64,000 bases of DNA, taken from Microbacterium sp. TPD7012. GTDB lineage: Bacteria; Actinomycetota; Actinomycetes; Actinomycetales; Microbacteriaceae. Positions 60,776 through 64,000 of this stretch are shown here, piece by piece. The stretch spans positions 1-64,000 of the forward strand of contig NZ_QDFV01000005.1 of the NCBI RefSeq assembly GCF_003075395.1, in the 5' to 3' direction. How positions within the stretch are numbered: the stretch's first letter is position 1; each line of letters starts with the position of its first letter. The notes under the pieces were generated by a model, which ran no database searches, had not been told where the DNA came from, and saw nothing but the letters and a program-made list of their open reading frames with translations. The position numbers and the translations under genes were made by a program.

Positions 60776-63742
60776 TCAAGGTACCACGGCTGGCTGACGC
60801 GCAGCAGTGAACCTCGGATTCTGTTGGATCAGGGCCGCTTCCGTGCGCGTGCTCACGCCGAGTTTGCGCAGCACCGCCGACACGTGGACGCTCACGGTCT
60901 TGACGCTGATGAACAGCCGCTCGCCGATCTGACGGTTGCTCAGCCCCTCGGCGATCAGCTCGAGCACCTGGCGTTCCCGGGCGGTGAGGAGGTCGGCATC
61001 CGTCGCGGAGGGAGAGGTGCTGAGCCCCGCAGCGTCGGCGAAGGTCGCGACGGACCGCTGCAGCTGCACGTGCCCGAGGCGATCGGCGATGTCGGCGGCC
61101 TCGGCGAGCCCCCGTGCGGCCCCGGTGCGGTCTCCCTCGCTCACGCGCAGGCGAGCGAGCTCGAGCCGCGCCGCGGCACGGAAGACGACCGGCACGTCGT
61201 CGCCGTCGGCGAGCGCGACCGCCGCGACGAGCGCCTCGCCCGTGGGCTCCAGGAATGCGTGCAGGATGTCGGACCAGACCGAGACGCGCAGCTCCGAGGT
61301 CTGGGCGGCCCACGCCGCGCGGATCGTCTCGACCGCGGCTCCGACGTCTTCGCCGGCGGCACGCAGCTCGGCGATGATCCACCCGGACTGGAGCAGGATC
61401 CGACGCTGGTGGAGCAGTGCCGGCCCCTCGTCGGCCAGCATCGCGAGGATCACGTCGAGAGCACCGTCCAGGTCTCCGGCGCTCTCGGCGACGGAGACCT
61501 GCATCACGGTGATGTCGTACCAGATCTGCCGTTCGACGGTGCCCGTCTCGCGGAAGGCCGGCAGGGATTCGATGAGCAGCTCGGCGGCTTCCTCGTGTCG
61601 TCCGCGCCACGACAGCACACGCACGCGCGTCATCGTGGTGTACATGCGGAACACGCGCAGCGTGCTCTGCGCGAGCTCGCGGGCGAGCATCTCCTCGACG
61701 CGCTCGATCTCACCGAGCTCCAGCAGCGGCACGGCCATGTTCTGCGTCATCACCGAGCCGGAGGTGCGTTCGACCCCGTAGGTGCGCGAGCGGGCCAGCC
61801 CTTCCTCGGCCAGCTGCACGGCCTCACGGTAGCGACCGAGCAGCGTGAGCAGGTCGGAGTAGTTCACCCGGTACTTCAGTTCGGCGGTCGATCCGCGGCC
61901 GAGGGTCCTGGCGAGCTCGTACTCTCGGGAGCCCTCCTCGATGCGGCCCTGGTGCGACAGCGACGCTCCCCGGACGTTCGCGGCGATCGACGCCTCGTCG
62001 TCCGACTCCGCACGTCGGGCGATCTCACCGGCCTCGACACCGAGCCGGAAGCTCAGATCGAGGTGACCGGCGATCATGTGCCGACTCGCGAGCGTGTTCA
62101 GTATCGTCGCGCGAAGGCGGTCGTCGTCGGCACGGTCGCCGAGCACGGCCAGCGACTCCTGCAGCAGCGGGATCGCCCCTGGACGGCCCAGATTCATCGT
62201 GTAGTACGCCTTGTCGCGCAGCAGACGCGCGTGCAGGCGCTGGTCGACGGTCATCGGGTCGAGCTCGCCCAGCGCCAGGTTCACGACCGAGAGCGCACGC
62301 TCGCCATCCCCCGCGTTGCGGAGGATCGAGCCGAGCATCAGCAGGAGCTCGAGGCGCTCGATGCCCGCGGCATCCGGAGCATCCGCCACCTGAGGCCACA
62401 GCTCCAGGACCAGTTCACCGAAGCGGGCGGCGCTCGCGAAGGCGTACCGGGCCTTCGCATGGCGCATCGCGTGCGCAGCGGCGATGAGCGCGCGACGGTC
62501 GTCCTGCGCGAGCTGCCAGTGATACGCCAGGGCCGCGGCGTCGCCGCTGTCGGTGCCCGCACACGCGGCCTCGAGCGTCTCGGCATAGGCGCGGTGCAGC
62601 CGGGCCCGCTCGCCCGGGAGCAGATCGTCGTGCACGGCCTCGCGCAGCAGCGCGTGCCGGAACCGGTAGTCGTCGTCGACGACCACGAGGATGCCGCTGC
62701 GCGTGGCCTCGCGCAGGGCGTCTTCCAGCCGCAGCTCGGGCAGATCGGCGAGGCGGACGACCAGCGGATGCGACAGGGGCCGCTCGGCACCGGAGACGAC
62801 CTGCACGACGTGCCGTGCGTCGTCACCCAGGCGGTCGAACCGCGCGAGCAGCAGATCGCGGAGACTGTCGGGCAGCGACCCCTTCGCGCATCCGGCGATC
62901 TCCTCGATGAAGAAGGGGACCCCTTCCGCGCGCTCCTGCATGCGCTCGAGGGCGGTCTCGCTGATCGCATGCCCGGTGATCTGCTCGGCGAGCAGGCGCG
63001 TGGCGTCTTCGTCGAGCCGGGTCAGGGGCAGCCGCTCGAGCAGGCGCGAACGCGTGGCCTCGCCGATGAAACGGCTCACGGCATCGCCGCGGCGCACGTC
63101 GTCGGTGCGGCAGGTGATCAGCAGCAGGATGCGCCCGCGGCTCAGGGCGCGCAGGAGGAAGGAGAGGATGGCGAGCGTGGACTCGTCGGCCCAGTGCAGG
63201 TCTTCCACGACGAGCACCTGCGGAGCGGCTTCCGCGGCCGCTTCGATGAGCGAGGCGATCGCGTCGCGAAGGCGCTCCGGACTCGTGCGCTCGCGATCGG
63301 TCGGACCCGACGCGAGCTCGGGGAGCAGCATGCCGAGTGCCTCGACGCCCACGCCGACCGCGTCGCGGACGCGCTCGACTCCCATGCGGGTCACTATCGA
63401 ACGGAGGATGCCGGTGAGCGGGCCGTACGGCGTGCGAGAGGCGCCGAGGTCGAGGCACCAGCCGACGTGCACATCGGCGGTGCGGTCGATCTCGACCCCG
63501 AACTCGCGGAGCAGCCGTGACTTGCCGATGCCGGCCTCGCCCTCGACCAGGAGGGCGGCGGGGACGCCGTCGCGCGCGATGTCGAACAGACGGCGCACCT
63601 CGGCCAGGTCGGCGTCGCGGCCGACCATCACGACGCTCGGAGCGGACGAGGGCATGGGAACATCGTGCCACTCCCCGGGGACATCCGGGGTCGCGTCCGC
63701 TCCCGGCAGAGACGGTGCGCTGACGTCCACCGGAACGGTCAC
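60776..63742 (-). CDS. Large LuxR-type ATP-binding regulator (LAL-like)
   Basis: A 988-residue transcription regulator. An AAA/NACHT-like ATPase with Walker A VEGEAGIGKSRLLREFG (about 60-76) and Walker B VLVVEDLHWADEST is followed by a long helical TPR-like region and a C-terminal LuxR HTH (LTARERQVLELIAEGLSNRQ ... ISVKTVSVHVSAVLRKLGV). The GTG at 63740-63742 is preferred because it overlaps, as GTGA, the stop of the upstream gene; an ATG at 63769 lies inside that gene and lacks a ribosome-binding site. The target genes and signal are unknown. Confidence 0.87.
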   Translation of the reverse strand: MTVPVDVSAPSLPGADATPDVPGEWHDVPMPSSAPSVVMVGRDADLAEVRRLFDIARDGVPAALLVEGEAGIGKSRLLREFGVEIDRTADVHVGWCLDLGASRTPYGPLTGILRSIVTRMGVERVRDAVGVGVEALGMLLPELASGPTDRERTSPERLRDAIASLIEAAAEAAPQVLVVEDLHWADESTLAILSFLLRALSRGRILLLITCRTDDVRRGDAVSRFIGEATRSRLLERLPLTRLDEDATRLLAEQITGHAISETALERMQERAEGVPFFIEEIAGCAKGSLPDSLRDLLLARFDRLGDDARHVVQVVSGAERPLSHPLVVRLADLPELRLEDALREATRSGILVVVDDDYRFRHALLREAVHDDLLPGERARLHRAYAETLEAACAGTDSGDAAALAYHWQLAQDDRRALIAAAHAMRHAKARYAFASAARFGELVLELWPQVADAPDAAGIERLELLLMLGSILRNAGDGERALSVVNLALGELDPMTVDQRLHARLLRDKAYYTMNLGRPGAIPLLQESLAVLGDRADDDRLRATILNTLASRHMIAGHLDLSFRLGVEAGEIARRAESDDEASIAANVRGASLSHQGRIEEGSREYELARTLGRGSTAELKYRVNYSDLLTLLGRYREAVQLAEEGLARSRTYGVERTSGSVMTQNMAVPLLELGEIERVEEMLARELAQSTLRVFRMYTTMTRVRVLSWRGRHEEAAELLIESLPAFRETGTVERQIWYDITVMQVSVAESAGDLDGALDVILAMLADEGPALLHQRRILLQSGWIIAELRAAGEDVGAAVETIRAAWAAQTSELRVSVWSDILHAFLEPTGEALVAAVALADGDDVPVVFRAAARLELARLRVSEGDRTGAARGLAEAADIADRLGHVQLQRSVATFADAAGLSTSPSATDADLLTARERQVLELIAEGLSNRQIGERLFISVKTVSVHVSAVLRKLGVSTRTEAALIQQNPRFTAARQPAVVP

Positions 63743-64000
63743 CGCGCTGTCGCGGTCGCCGTCTCGCATCCGACGCGGACGCAGTCCTCGACGGCGCGGG
63801 CCTTCGGGGCGCGGGCGCTCCCCGATCGGACGCTCGTGGCCGGCTGCGCCGCGCGCGGCGCCGGATCGGTCCGCCCGGCGACGATCCGGTGCAGCATCCG
63901 ACGGATCGCGCCCGCCGGACGCGGCACGATCTGGTCGGCGTGCTCTTGCAGGAAGAGACGCCGCTCGGCGGCGCGTACGACCTGCTCCTGCTCGAAGGTG
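63739..64000 (-). CDS. 3' part of an unidentified gene (5' end outside window)
   Basis: The open frame enters from the right edge and encodes at least 86 residues, beginning TFEQEQVVRAAERRLFLQEH and then ADQIVPRPAGAIRRMLHRIV. The start is beyond the window. The second half is Arg/Ala/Thr-rich and poorly structured. No family recognised. Its stop overlaps the preferred start of the LuxR regulator. Confidence 0.5.
   Translation of the reverse strand, partial: TFEQEQVVRAAERRLFLQEHADQIVPRPAGAIRRMLHRIVAGRTDPAPRAAQPATSVRSGSARAPKARAVEDCVRVGCETATATAR

Noticed and set aside
63743..63769. ATG at 63767-63769 as start of the LuxR-type regulator
   Set aside because: It lies inside the end of the upstream reading frame and has no ribosome-binding site, whereas the GTG at 63740-63742 forms the GTGA overlap seen at many junctions here.

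Overview
The window looks like a chromosome segment of a high-GC actinobacterium of the family Microbacteriaceae, most likely Microbacterium or a close relative. The evidence is the very high GC content, the strong third-position GC bias, the dense recurrence of the word GGATGCC/GGCATCC, dispersed hairpins of the CTTCGACAGGCTCAGG and TCGTTGAGCGAG types, and many genes that start 6-8 bases after a TANNNT -10 box (leaderless transcripts). No rRNA, tRNA, CRISPR array, insertion sequence or prophage was seen. Genes are packed tightly, with many ATGA/GTGA stop-start overlaps. No stretch over 300 bases lacks a gene.

Layout. 1-7236: a truncated sugar-binding lipoprotein behind two CebR-type boxes, apt, purS-purQ, a secreted barrel protein, a DUF1761-like membrane protein, and a GH13 glucosidase with its LacI regulator. 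7269-10161: an oxidative-stress operon (ferredoxin, FprA reductase, flavin reductase, superoxide dismutase) behind a near-perfect SoxR box in a 19-bp-spacer promoter. 10173-18014: an oligopeptide-type ABC transporter in one operon with a GH3 beta-glucosidase. 18141-22789: two TetR regulators, an M20 amidohydrolase, a PfkB kinase, a small Cys-rich protein and an SDR enzyme with a tandemly duplicated C-terminus.

22812-38367 is a large molybdenum region: moaA behind a predicted leaderless 8-codon leader ORF, modABC with an HTH-TOBE regulator, then moeB-moeA-moaC-moaD, moaE-mogA, a membrane-anchored sulfite-oxidase-type enzyme, fdhD and a FdhF/YdeP-type oxidoreductase. Transport, cofactor synthesis, enzyme maturation and two candidate client enzymes lie together. 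A MarR/glyoxalase pair, a HicAB module and a RibD-like reductase interrupt it.

38424-45293: a RelQ-type alarmone synthetase, two small ORFs, and a MacB-like ABC efflux/envelope operon with a Cys-motif lipoprotein, divergent from a two-component system. 45329-52600: a KimA-like potassium importer with an array of 11-bp-phased direct repeats in its promoter, a ThuA-like protein, a MazF-type toxin-antitoxin pair, and kdpDE without kdpFABC. 52644-64000: two copies of an 88-bp intergenic palindromic repeat (a third is at 34906), a TspO-like membrane protein, a TetR/alpha-beta-hydrolase pair with two operators, a five-gene iron-siderophore uptake operon with a DtxR-type box, a cold-shock protein with a terminator, a large LuxR-type ATPase regulator and a partial gene at the right edge.

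The most unusual signals are regulatory and repetitive DNA rather than a new enzyme system: the 88-bp palindromic family, the phased array before kimA, the moaA leader ORF, the SoxR promoter, and the operator at the HTH-TOBE/mod operon.
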